DNA of 7,578 nt from an uncultured Planctomycetaceae bacterium (GTDB taxonomy: Bacteria; Planctomycetota; Planctomycetia; Pirellulales; UBA1268): NCBI GenBank assembly GCA_903885855.1, contig CAISKG010000460.1, positions 1 through 7,578 of the forward strand, written 5' to 3'. This document shows, in pieces, positions 1-6,431 of the stretch. Under the pieces are notes generated by a model. The model did not search any database. It was given only the letters and a program-made list of their open reading frames with translations, and was not told where the DNA came from. Position 1 is the first letter of the stretch; every line of letters begins with the position of its first letter. A program made the position numbers and the translations under genes.

Positions 1-1
1 C

Positions 2-1564
2 CAGGAGCAGGTGATGCGGATCCTCGAGCGCCTCGGCGGCATCGAGCTCTCCAGCGCCTACACCTGCATCAAGGCGATCAGCAAGAAGAAGCTGGAGACG
101 ATCGCGGCCTTCCGGGAGAAGTTCGTCGCCGGCGCCAGCGCCCGCGGCCTGGCCAAGGGCGAGGCCGAGGAGCTCTTCGGCCTGATCGAGAAATTCGCCG
201 GCTACGGCTTCAACAAGAGCCACTCCACCGCCTACGCGCTCCTGGCCTGGCAGACCGCCTACCTCAAGACGCACCACCCGGTGGAATTCATGGCGGCGCT
301 GCTCTCGGGCGACATCACCGGGCGCAACTTCAAGAAGAAGGACGCGCTCGTCGAGCACGTCGAGGACTGCCGGCGGATGGGGATCGTGGTCGAGCCCCCC
401 GACGTCGACCGCTCGGCCGGCGATTTCACCGTGGCGGAGGGGCGGATCCGCTTCGGCCTCGCGGCGATCAAGGGCTGCGGCGGCCAGGCGGCCGCGGCGA
501 TCGCCGCGGAGCGTGCCAAGGGGGGCCCGTTCCGCGACCTCGACGACTTCTGCGGCCGGCTCGACGCCGGCGTGGTCAACCGGACCGCCGTCGAGAGCCT
601 CACCAAGGCGGGGGCGCTCGACGGCCTCGGCGGCGATCGCCCCGTGGGCGCCCGTCGCGCCGCGCTCTTGGCGGGGATCGAGAAGGCGCTGTCGGCCGGG
701 GCGGCGCGGGCCGCGGACCGCAAGAGCGGCCAGAAGAACCTCTTCGACGCCTTCGACGCGCCGGCCGCCTCGAGCGCGCCGCCGGCGCCCGCGCCCCTGC
801 CCGACGTGCCGCCGCTGACCGACATGGAGACCCGATCCTTCGAGAAGGAGGTGCTCGGGTACTACGTCCACAGCCATCCGCTGGCGGAGCACGCCGAGGT
901 GCTCCGGACCCTCTCCTCCCACGGCTCCGCCGATCTGGGCGCCGTGCCCGCCAAGGGGGAGGTGGTGATCGGCGGGATGGTGGCCGCGATCAAGCTCTCC
1001 AACGTCAAGCAGCCGCGCCAGGGGTCGACCCACACGCGCTACGCGATGTTCGATCTCGAGGACATGGACGGCCTGGTGCGCACGATCTGCTGGCCGGAGG
1101 AGTATTCCCGGATGGGGGAGGCGATCGTCGCCGACGCGGTGGTGTTGGTGGCGGGGTCGGTCGATCGCCGGGCGGGGAGCGAGGAGACCAACCTCATCGT
1201 CAACGAGGTCGTGCCCCTCGCGCAGGCCTGGAACCGGCCGGTGCGGAGCGTGACGCTGCGCGTCGTGGAGCCCGACCATGGCACCGCCACCGTCGACGCC
1301 CTGGCCACGATCCTCGCCCGCCATCCGGGCACGGTCCCGCTGCGGTTGGTGATCGACCTCGCCGACGGTCGGCGCGTGCTGATGGAGGCCGACGGCCATC
1401 CCGTGGCCTGGGGGCCGCAGTTCCATGCGGACGTCTCCGCCCTGCTGGGGCCGGGGGCGATCCGGGCCGGCATCACCGTCAGCCGGGGCGGGGGGCGCGG
1501 GGATTCCCCGCGGGGCGACGGGCGCCGGCCCCAGGGGGGACGGGCCGCCGTGCGCAGCGGCTGA
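2..1564 (+). CDS. dnaE: DNA polymerase III alpha subunit, C-terminal part (5' end outside window)
   Basis: Catalytic subunit of the replicative polymerase, cytoplasmic; it extends DNA from dNTPs while bound to the sliding clamp. The frame is open from base 2 and enters in mid-domain (QEQVMRILERLGGIELSSAY), so the GTG/ATG at 11-16 are internal codons, not starts. Visible order: end of the fingers domain with FNKSHSTAYALLAWQTAYLK (about 210-270), a helix-hairpin-helix region with FGLAAIKGCGG (about 450-620), a QKNLF pentapeptide at 731-745 that fits the internal beta-clamp-binding motif, an OB fold (about 958-1210), and a C-terminal domain similar to the tau-binding end of other alpha subunits. 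The PHP and palm domains with the catalytic aspartates lie upstream and cannot be checked. The last 25 or so residues are rich in Gly and Arg and look like a lineage-specific tail. Identity is firm; DnaE1 rather than DnaE2 is inferred from the clamp motif and the long C-terminal domain. Confidence 0.96.
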   Translation, partial: QEQVMRILERLGGIELSSAYTCIKAISKKKLETIAAFREKFVAGASARGLAKGEAEELFGLIEKFAGYGFNKSHSTAYALLAWQTAYLKTHHPVEFMAALLSGDITGRNFKKKDALVEHVEDCRRMGIVVEPPDVDRSAGDFTVAEGRIRFGLAAIKGCGGQAAAAIAAERAKGGPFRDLDDFCGRLDAGVVNRTAVESLTKAGALDGLGGDRPVGARRAALLAGIEKALSAGAARAADRKSGQKNLFDAFDAPAASSAPPAPAPLPDVPPLTDMETRSFEKEVLGYYVHSHPLAEHAEVLRTLSSHGSADLGAVPAKGEVVIGGMVAAIKLSNVKQPRQGSTHTRYAMFDLEDMDGLVRTICWPEEYSRMGEAIVADAVVLVAGSVDRRAGSEETNLIVNEVVPLAQAWNRPVRSVTLRVVEPDHGTATVDALATILARHPGTVPLRLVIDLADGRRVLMEADGHPVAWGPQFHADVSALLGPGAIRAGITVSRGGGRGDSPRGDGRRPQGGRAAVRSG

Positions 1565-1718
1565 CCGGACCGGTGGCCGCCACAACCGGCAGAACCGTCG
1601 CGCGCGGCGCGGAGCCGGGGGAGGGGGGGCGAAATCCGGCCCGGATCGCGCCGATGCCCCCAAAGCCCCTCGGCGCCGTCGGCCGAAAACGAGGGAGACG
1701 CGGCGCCCGACCCGGGCC

Positions 1719-1836
1719 GATGGATCGTCCCCGGTCGCGCCCGAGGTTTGCCCATCCCTTTTGGCGGGACTACCCTGCTGGAAGGATCCGGGGGGCCGGA
1801 ACCTCCCGGGTGCGAGCGCCGTCGGACCGATCCATC
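1719..1836. repeat. Inverted repeat flanking the candidate promoter in the dnaE-DUF1598 gap
   Basis: GATGGATCGTCC at 1719-1730 is complementary to 1824-1836 (GGA, one bulged C, then CGATCCATC). This gives nine contiguous pairs plus three more past the bulge, with 93 bases between the arms. The right arm ends 18 bases before the DUF1598 start codon. In a read-through transcript from dnaE the arms could pair; in a transcript from the candidate promoter at 1748-1776 only the right arm would be present. A nine-base match in a gap this size has a modest probability of arising by chance, so a function is only a possibility. Confidence 0.35.
1748..1776 (+). promoter_or_regulatory. Candidate sigma-70-like promoter for the DUF1598 gene
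   Basis: TTGCCC at 1748-1753 and TACCCT at 1771-1776 are separated by 17 bases. They match the -35 and -10 consensus at four and three of six positions. Transcription would start near 1783 and leave a leader of about 70 bases. No other well-placed pair was seen in the 1565-1854 gap, and the gap holds no convincing gene. The call rests on pattern only. Confidence 0.35.
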
Positions 1837-1854
1837 CCTGCCCCTGGTGCGTCC

Positions 1855-3390
1855 ATGCTGAAGCCCCTCGCCGACCGCAACAGTCTCGCCCGCCGCTGTC
1901 TCGCTGCGCTGGCGTCCGCGGCCCTGGTCGTGGCCACGTCCCTGCTGCCGCTCGCACCCGCCTTCGCGCAGGTGGGCGGCGGGGGTCTGGGCGGCGGCGG
2001 CTGGGGCGGCGGTGGCGTGGGCGGCGGCGGCATGGGCGGCGGCGGGATGAACGGCGGCGGGATGAACGGCGGCGGCATGGGTGGCGGGCAGGGCGGCGGC
2101 CCGACCGTCGGCGGTGTCGTGATCGACGCCCAGGGCGTGCTCCGCACCCGTTTCCTCGCCGACGCCGGACTGTCGCGGCAGCGGCTCAGCGCGGCCTACG
2201 CGGCCCTGCCCGGCGACGTCCGCGAGCGCTCGCCGCTGCGGAAGGTGGCGCTCTCCAGGCTCGAGGCGGAAGTGGCCGCCGCGGCCGCCGAAGGCCGGGA
2301 CGTCGGCGACGACGTCCTCAAGCTCGCCGGTCTCTCGCGCGTGCAGTACGTCTTCGTCTATCCCGCCGAGGACGGCCGCCCCGGCGAGGTGGTGATCGCG
2401 GGCCCAGCCGAGGGCTGGATCAGCGACGCGACCGGCCGCGTCGTCGGCATCGCCACCGGAAGCCCCACGCTGCTCCTCGAGGATCTCGCCGCGGCGCTGC
2501 GGGCCTTCCCGCCCGGCGCGCCGACCGACGGCCGGATCGGCTGCTCGATCGACCCGCGTCAGGAGGGGCTCGCGGCCCTGCAGCAATTCATCAACAAGGT
2601 CGGCCGCGTCAACCCGCGGGCCAACCCCGCCGAGCTGGTGGCGGGCATGGTCGAGGCGCTCGGCCCTCAGGACGTGACGATCGAGGGGGTCAGCCCCACG
2701 ACCCACTTCGCCCAGGTGCTCGTCGAGGCCGACTACCGCATGAAGCTCATCGGCATCGGCCTGGAGCGCGTGCCGGCGCGGGGCATGAAGTCGTGGGTCG
2801 AGCTGAACGCCGGCAGCGGCGTGGCGACCAACGCCCTGCAGCGCTGGTACTTCACGCCCGACTACGAGTGCGTCCGCTCCACCGACGACGACCTCTCGAT
2901 CGAGCTGGTGGGGCGCGGCGTGAAGCTCGTTGGCGCCGACGAGATGGTGACCGCCGACGGTCGGCGCATGTCGGCCGATCGGGCCGACCGGGCGAGCAAG
3001 ACCTTCACCCAGACCTTCACGCGAAAGTACCCCGAGATCGCCGCCCGCAATCCCGTCTACGCCCAGCTGCGCAACCTCGTCGACCTGTCGGTGGTGGCGG
3101 CCTGGCTGCAGGAGCACGACGGCTACGGCAAGGCGGCCTGGGACGCGGCGACGATCCGCGACGAATCGGCCTTCCCGATCGAGCGGCTCGTGGCCCCCGT
3201 CGAGGTGTCCCCGGCGATCAACGCGATCCAGCGCGGCAACCGTCTGGTGACGCCGATCGGCGGCGGCGTGACGATGCAGCCCAAGCTGGCGCTGGCCCCC
3301 GATCAGGTCGTCGGCGACGACGACGGCGCGGTGGCCACGGTCCGCGACCAGGCCCTCACGCTCCCGGCCGGCCGCTGGTGGTGGGACTGA
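1855..3390 (+). CDS. Exported glycine-rich DUF1598 domain protein
   Basis: Function unknown; 511 residues. I chose the ATG at 1855 because it places a classical Sec signal peptide at the N-terminus: positive residues (R8, R13, R14), a hydrophobic core at about 16-35 and an AFA cleavage site before Gln39. The frame runs open further upstream (ATGs at 1654 and 1720), but that stretch looks like non-coding GC-rich sequence. No clear Shine-Dalgarno sequence precedes 1855. Residues 41-82 form a glycine tract with hydrophobic residues (L, W, V, M) about every fifth position. From about residue 86 the sequence matches the DUF1598 family known from planctomycetes, with IGCSIDP (228-234), THFAQVLVEADYRMKLIGIG (283-302) and RWYFTPDYECV (330-340). 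The product should leave the cytoplasm, to periplasm or envelope. No enzymatic motif or further membrane segment was recognised. It is probably monocistronic, with its own candidate promoter and terminator. The family call is from memory of its conserved blocks. Confidence 0.88.
   Translation: MLKPLADRNSLARRCLAALASAALVVATSLLPLAPAFAQVGGGGLGGGGWGGGGVGGGGMGGGGMNGGGMNGGGMGGGQGGGPTVGGVVIDAQGVLRTRFLADAGLSRQRLSAAYAALPGDVRERSPLRKVALSRLEAEVAAAAAEGRDVGDDVLKLAGLSRVQYVFVYPAEDGRPGEVVIAGPAEGWISDATGRVVGIATGSPTLLLEDLAAALRAFPPGAPTDGRIGCSIDPRQEGLAALQQFINKVGRVNPRANPAELVAGMVEALGPQDVTIEGVSPTTHFAQVLVEADYRMKLIGIGLERVPARGMKSWVELNAGSGVATNALQRWYFTPDYECVRSTDDDLSIELVGRGVKLVGADEMVTADGRRMSADRADRASKTFTQTFTRKYPEIAARNPVYAQLRNLVDLSVVAAWLQEHDGYGKAAWDAATIRDESAFPIERLVAPVEVSPAINAIQRGNRLVTPIGGGVTMQPKLALAPDQVVGDDDGAVATVRDQALTLPAGRWWWD
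1972..2100 (+). repeat. In-gene glycine-codon repeat tract
   Basis: A low-complexity run of GGC/GGG/GGT codons encodes four-glycine blocks separated by L, W, V and M, then three-glycine blocks separated by MN, M and Q. The unit GGGATGAACGGCGGC occurs twice in a row around 2044-2073. Such a tract is prone to length change by slippage. In the protein it separates the signal peptide from the DUF1598 domain and is likely a flexible or surface-associated linker. The length is in frame here. Confidence 0.8.
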
Positions 3391-3420
3391 CCGCCACGAA
3401 GGCGCTCCGCCACGCACGCC

Positions 3421-3456
3421 CGGCCCGCCGTCCGACCGGCGGGCCGTGTCGTTTCC
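3421..3456 (+). terminator. Probable Rho-independent terminator after the DUF1598 gene
   Basis: CGGCCCGCCG (3421-3430) and CGGCGGGCCG (3437-3446) form a perfect 10-bp GC stem with a 6-base loop, starting 31 bases after the DUF1598 stop. The + strand tail is TGTCGTTTCC, only weakly T-rich. The opposite strand has no T run after the stem, so the element fits the + strand gene better than efp, although the hairpin lies just past the end of both convergent genes. Confidence 0.6.
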
Positions 3457-3484
3457 GGGGTCGCGGGGCCGGCCGGCGGCTGGA

Positions 3485-4054
3485 CTACTTCTGCACGCGC
3501 TCGAGGTAGTCGCCGGTGCGGGTGTCGACCTTGATGGTGTCGCCCTGCTCGATGAACGCGGGGACGATCACCTCCGCGCCGGTCTCGACCTTGACCGGCT
3601 TGGTGAGGTTGGTGGCCGTGTTGCCGCGGACGGCCGGCTCGGCGTACTCCACCAACAGCACCATGTGGTTCGGCGGCTCCATGGAGATGGGGTTGCCGTT
3701 GTAGAGGAGCATCGAGCAGACCGTCCCTTCCTTGATCCACTTCCAGGCGTCGGCGACCTGTTCCTTGGAGAGCTCGTACTGCTCGTAGTTCGCGTTGTCC
3801 ATGAACACGAACTGCTCCCCCTGCTTGTAGAGGAACTGGGCGTCGATCGTGGTGATGTCGGCGGCGTCGAGGGAGTCGCCGCTCTTGTACGTCCGGTCGA
3901 GCACGGTGTTGCGCAGCAGGTTGCGCAGCTTGCACTTGTAGAGCGCCTGCCCCTTGCCCGGCTTGACGAAGTTGCACTCGATCATGATGTACGGATCGCC
4001 GTCGATCTGGACCTTGAGGCCCTTCTTGAACTCGCTGGTGTTGTAGCCTGCCAC
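3485..4054 (-). CDS. efp: Translation elongation factor P
   Basis: EF-P binds ribosomes stalled on consecutive prolines, between the P and E sites, and promotes peptide bond formation. The product is 189 residues, the normal length. It starts MAGYNTSEFKKG and carries the modification loop VKPGKGQA with the acceptor lysine at position 34, the same position as in E. coli EF-P. The three-domain protein ends with the typical GDTIKVDTRTGDYLERVQK. The start is a GTG (4054-4052) supported by an AGAGGAG ribosome site at 4069-4063. The frame stays open far upstream, but nothing there resembles EF-P. The PGKGQ loop is the form modified by beta-lysylation in bacteria with EpmA and EpmB, and epmB lies divergently 348 bases away, which strongly suggests Lys34 is beta-lysylated here. 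It is convergent with the DUF1598 gene. No promoter was recognised with confidence. Confidence 0.97.
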   Translation of the reverse strand: MAGYNTSEFKKGLKVQIDGDPYIMIECNFVKPGKGQALYKCKLRNLLRNTVLDRTYKSGDSLDAADITTIDAQFLYKQGEQFVFMDNANYEQYELSKEQVADAWKWIKEGTVCSMLLYNGNPISMEPPNHMVLLVEYAEPAVRGNTATNLTKPVKVETGAEVIVPAFIEQGDTIKVDTRTGDYLERVQK

Positions 4055-4062
4055 TGTGGGTG

Positions 4063-4069
4063 CTCCTCT
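4063..4069 (-). promoter_or_regulatory. Ribosome binding site of efp
   Basis: AGAGGAG on the - strand lies 8 bases before the GTG at 4054. It decides the start in favour of this rare codon over the long upstream open frame. Confidence 0.75.
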
Positions 4070-4137
4070 GGCGTGTGCGTCGATGGGGGTGGACCCGGGC
4101 GGGCCGCGTGCAGGGGCGGGGCGGAAGGCTCCGGCCG

Positions 4138-4174
4138 CCCGGCGTCGCGGCCGGCCTCCCTCCCGGCGTCGCGG
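4138..4174. repeat. 13-base direct repeat
   Basis: CCCGGCGTCGCGG occurs at 4138-4150 and again at 4162-4174, a 24-base period. It lies 84-120 bases upstream of the efp start. It could be a binding site for a dimeric regulator or a remnant tandem duplication. In such GC-rich DNA a chance origin is possible. Confidence 0.45.
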
Positions 4175-4209
4175 GGGGGATCCCGCGCGGGGTAATCCAC
4201 GCGGGGCGG

Positions 4210-4238
4210 TTTCCCCCGCCGGAGTGCGGCCGTATCCT
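4210..4238 (+). promoter_or_regulatory. Candidate promoter for epmB
   Basis: TTTCCC (4210-4215) and TATCCT (4233-4238) are 17 bases apart. The -10 matches four of six consensus positions and stands out as an AT-containing island in the gap. Transcription would start near 4245 and give a leader of about 158 bases that contains the GC hairpins at 4305-4339. Confidence 0.35.
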
Positions 4239-4304
4239 GGGCCGGGCCGGCGTCCGGGCGGAGGATCGACAAGGTTGGCGGCGGGCGCGGCGGATGTCAA
4301 CGCC

Positions 4305-4339
4305 GGCCGCGGTTCCGCGGCCCTCCCCCCCGGCCGCGG
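4305..4339 (+). other. Alternative hairpins in the putative epmB leader
   Basis: CCGCGGCC at 4315-4322 can pair with GGCCGCGG at 4305-4312 (tight loop) or with an identical GGCCGCGG at 4332-4339 (9-base loop CTCCCCCCC). The two stems exclude each other. The identical arms belong to a 10-base direct repeat CCGGCCGCGG (4303-4312 and 4330-4339). This resembles attenuator geometry, but the local composition is almost pure G and C, so stems of this size are expected by chance. Confidence 0.3.
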
Positions 4340-4390
4340 CGGGCCCGCGCCGGCACGTCCCCGCCCCCCCAATTGCCGCGGCGGCCCGCG

Positions 4391-4402
4391 GGGAGAAAGG
4401 AA
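4391..4402 (+). promoter_or_regulatory. Ribosome binding site of epmB
   Basis: GGGAGAAAGGAA directly precedes the ATG at 4403, with GGAG 7 bases from the start. This favours ATG 4403 over the in-frame TTG at 4373. Confidence 0.75.
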
Positions 4403-5431
4403 ATGTCCACGCCGTCGCCCCCCCTCGATTCCGCCCCCGCCTCCGGCACGGGGGAGCGGCGCTGGCAGCGCGAGCTGGCCGATGCGATCCGCGACCCGGC
4501 CGTGCTCTGCCGGGAGCTCGGCCTCGACCCCGCGCTCGTGCCCGCCGCGGCCGCGGCGGGCGCGGCGTTTCCCCTCATCGTGCCCCGTCCGTTCCTCGCG
4601 CGGATGGTGCCCGGCGACCCGCGCGATCCGCTCCTGCTGCAGGTGCTGCCGCAGGCGGCCGAGGGGATCGCGCGGCCGGGATGGGTGGCCGACCCGCTCG
4701 GCGAGGCGCGCGTCATGCAGGCGCCGGCGCTGGTGCGCAAGTACGCCGGCCGGGCTTTGCTGCTGGCCACCGGGGCCTGCGCCGTCCACTGCCGCTACTG
4801 CTTCCGTCGCGCGTTCCCCTACGCCGAGCACGGCTCGACGAGCGCCGGCATCGACGCGGCCGTGGCCGCGGTGGCGGGCGATCCCTCGATCCGGGAGGTG
4901 ATCCTCTCCGGGGGCGATCCGCTCCTCCTCGACGACGCCCGGCTCGGCGGTCTCGTGGCGCGGATCCTCGCCATCCCCACCGTCGCCCGGCTGCGGATCC
5001 ACACGCGCCTCCCGATCGTGATCCCCTCCCGCGTCACCCCCGGCCTCGGCACGCTGCTCGCGGCGGCGCGGACGCGCCCGGTGGTGGTGATCCATGCCAA
5101 CCATCCGGCGGAGATCGACGCCGACGTGGCCGGGGCGCTGGGGCGTCTGGCGTCGGCCGGCGTCGTGCTCCTGAACCAGGCCGTGCTGCTGGCGGGCGTC
5201 AACGACTCGGCGGAAGCGCAGATCGGCCTCGCCGAGCGCCTCCTCGACGCGGGCGTGCTCCCCTACTATCTCCACCTGCCCGACCGGGTCGCGGGCACCG
5301 CCCATTTCGACGTTTCCGAGGCGGCGGCGACGCGGCTCCTGGCCGTCCTGCGCGAGCGGCTGCCCGGCTACGCGGTCCCCCGGCTGGTGCGCGAGGTGCC
5401 CGGCGAGCCGTCGAAGGTCGTGATCGCCTGA
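4403..5431 (+). CDS. epmB: EF-P (R)-beta-lysine formation enzyme, lysine 2,3-aminomutase EpmB
   Basis: Radical SAM, PLP-dependent aminomutase that converts (S)-alpha-lysine to (R)-beta-lysine, the substrate EpmA attaches to Lys34 of EF-P; cytoplasmic. The product is 342 residues, the same length as E. coli EpmB and clearly shorter than the catabolic KamA-type aminomutases (over 400). The [4Fe-4S] motif is C126-AVH-C130-RY-C133 within HCRYCFRRAFPYAE. SGGDP at 169-173 is the SAM-binding GGE-like element. RLRIHTRLPIVIP (196-208), LLNQAVLLAGVND and PYYLHLPDRVAGTAHF follow in the order seen in E. coli. The C-terminal GEPSK gives the PLP lysine, K338; only four residues follow it, fewer than in E. 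coli. It lies divergent to efp, which confirms the pathway. The usp gene follows on the same strand after 68 bases and may be partly co-transcribed, but has its own candidate promoter. EpmA is not visible in this window. Confidence 0.95.
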   Translation: MSTPSPPLDSAPASGTGERRWQRELADAIRDPAVLCRELGLDPALVPAAAAAGAAFPLIVPRPFLARMVPGDPRDPLLLQVLPQAAEGIARPGWVADPLGEARVMQAPALVRKYAGRALLLATGACAVHCRYCFRRAFPYAEHGSTSAGIDAAVAAVAGDPSIREVILSGGDPLLLDDARLGGLVARILAIPTVARLRIHTRLPIVIPSRVTPGLGTLLAAARTRPVVVIHANHPAEIDADVAGALGRLASAGVVLLNQAVLLAGVNDSAEAQIGLAERLLDAGVLPYYLHLPDRVAGTAHFDVSEAAATRLLAVLRERLPGYAVPRLVREVPGEPSKVVIA

Positions 5432-5454
5432 GGCATCGCGCCGGTGCGGAGGGC

Positions 5455-5463
5455 TGGTAGGAT
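5455..5463 (+). promoter_or_regulatory. Candidate extended -10 promoter of the stress protein gene
   Basis: TGGTAGGAT fits the extended -10 form TGNTANNNT, 36 bases before the ATG at 5500, so a transcript would start near 5470. No good -35 is visible, which is common for extended -10 promoters. The same form (TGCTAGCAT) precedes the tRNA-Leu gene in this window. Confidence 0.45.
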
Positions 5464-5499
5464 CGAGAGGCTTCCACCGTCCCCCGGGAAACCCCGCCC

Positions 5500-6402
5500 A
5501 TGAAGGTTCTGATCGGTGTCGACGGCTCCCCGGCCTCGTTCGACGCGGTGTCGTTCGTCGGCCGCCTCCTCGATCCCAGCCTCGACGAGGTGGCGATCTA
5601 TTTCTCCCCCGCCGAGCTCGAGCGCCGCATGCCCTGGGGGCAGACGCTCGTCGAGGGGGCGAGCCAGGCGCTGTTCGAGGAGGCCCAGGCCCGTCTCCCC
5701 GGCCGCTTCGCGCGGCCCGTGGAGGCGATCGTGAGCACGAAGTCGGCCGCGGCGGGGATCCTCGAGGCCGCCGTCGGCTGGCACGCGGACCTGGTGGTGG
5801 TCGGGGCGAGCAACACGACGTCGCTCGAGCGTCTCCTCCTCGGCAGCGTGTCGCGGGCCGTCGTCCACGGCTCGACGCTCCCGGTGCTCGTGGTGCGCAA
5901 TCCGCCCGCGTCCGGGGAGGCGCTGCGCCCCATCGCCTGCCACCACGACGACAGCGCCCCCGCGATGGCGGCGGCGCTGTCGAAGCTGCGCTGGCCGGCC
6001 GACACGGCCGGCGAGGTGATCGGCGTGGCCGAGTCGCTCCTCGCCGGTCCGGTGCCGTCGTGGCTGGAGAAGAAGGTGCGCGACCCGCAGACGGCCGCCA
6101 TCGCCGCCGCCTGGCAAAAGGAGCACGACGACGAGGTCGGCTCCCTGGGCCAGCGTCTGGAGCGCTTCCGCACCACGCTTCCCGCGGCGTTCCATCGGCG
6201 CGATCCGGTGGTGACGCAGGGCAATCCGGGCGACCGGATCAGGGCCCACGTCCGCGAGCAGGGGGACAACCTCGTGATCCTCGGCCGCACCCCGACCGAC
6301 GCGGTCACGCGCTGGCTCTTGGGGAGCACCTCCGAGGCCGTCCTCACCGGCGTGCCGGTGAGCGTCCTGCTGGTGCCGGTGGAGAAGGCGGCACAGGCCT
6401 GA
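5500..6402 (+). CDS. Tandem-domain universal stress protein (UspA family)
   Basis: Two-domain Usp of 300 residues, probably cytoplasmic; family members act in stress survival, often by binding ATP. Domain 1 (about 1-140) opens with MKVLIGVDGSPASFDAV, the typical first strand with D8-G9-S10, and ends with VLVVRNPP. Domain 2 (about 145-295) starts near RPIACHHDDSAPAM and ends with SVLLVPVE. The nucleotide-loop motif G-2X-G-9X-G-S/T is present in both halves but altered: domain 1 has G102-AS-N105 then nine residues then G115-S116; domain 2 has G262-RT-P265 then nine residues then G275-S276. The second glycine is thus Asn in one and Pro in the other, and ATP binding may be weakened or lost. The start is set by the family N-terminus; the ribosome site is weak (GGGAA about 11 bases upstream). 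It is convergent with kdsB, 29 bases apart. The physiological role cannot be read from sequence. Confidence 0.92.
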   Translation: MKVLIGVDGSPASFDAVSFVGRLLDPSLDEVAIYFSPAELERRMPWGQTLVEGASQALFEEAQARLPGRFARPVEAIVSTKSAAAGILEAAVGWHADLVVVGASNTTSLERLLLGSVSRAVVHGSTLPVLVVRNPPASGEALRPIACHHDDSAPAMAAALSKLRWPADTAGEVIGVAESLLAGPVPSWLEKKVRDPQTAAIAAAWQKEHDDEVGSLGQRLERFRTTLPAAFHRRDPVVTQGNPGDRIRAHVREQGDNLVILGRTPTDAVTRWLLGSTSEAVLTGVPVSVLLVPVEKAAQA

Positions 6403-6431
6403 CGGCCAGTCGTGGGGCGGCGGCGGGGCGG

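Larger units (their letters stand above)
4055..4402. other. Gene-free GC-rich gap between divergent efp and epmB
   Basis: This 348-base stretch holds no credible gene; its open frames are low-complexity Arg/Pro/Ala/Gly translations that overlap one another. It contains the efp ribosome site, a 13-base direct repeat (4138-4174), a candidate + strand promoter (4210-4238), mutually exclusive GC hairpins (4305-4339) and the epmB ribosome site. No small RNA or riboswitch was recognised. Confidence 0.7.

Noticed and set aside
1573..1854. Upstream extension of the DUF1598 protein
   Set aside because: It would bury the signal peptide inside the protein; the sequence before ATG 1855 has no recognisable domain and holds a candidate promoter.
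1039..3417. A 792-residue open frame on the - strand opposite dnaE and the DUF1598 gene
   Set aside because: It is His/Arg/Ala/Gly-rich low-complexity sequence antisense to two well-supported genes, a usual effect of high GC.
1425..3509. A 694-residue + strand frame overlapping the DUF1598 gene
   Set aside because: It is Arg/Ala/Gly-rich with no domain; it is a shifted-frame shadow of the dnaE end and the DUF1598 gene.
4055..5305. Long N-terminal extension of the efp frame
   Set aside because: The upstream part is antisense to epmB and compositionally random; EF-P begins at the GTG at 4054, which has a ribosome site and the family N-terminus.
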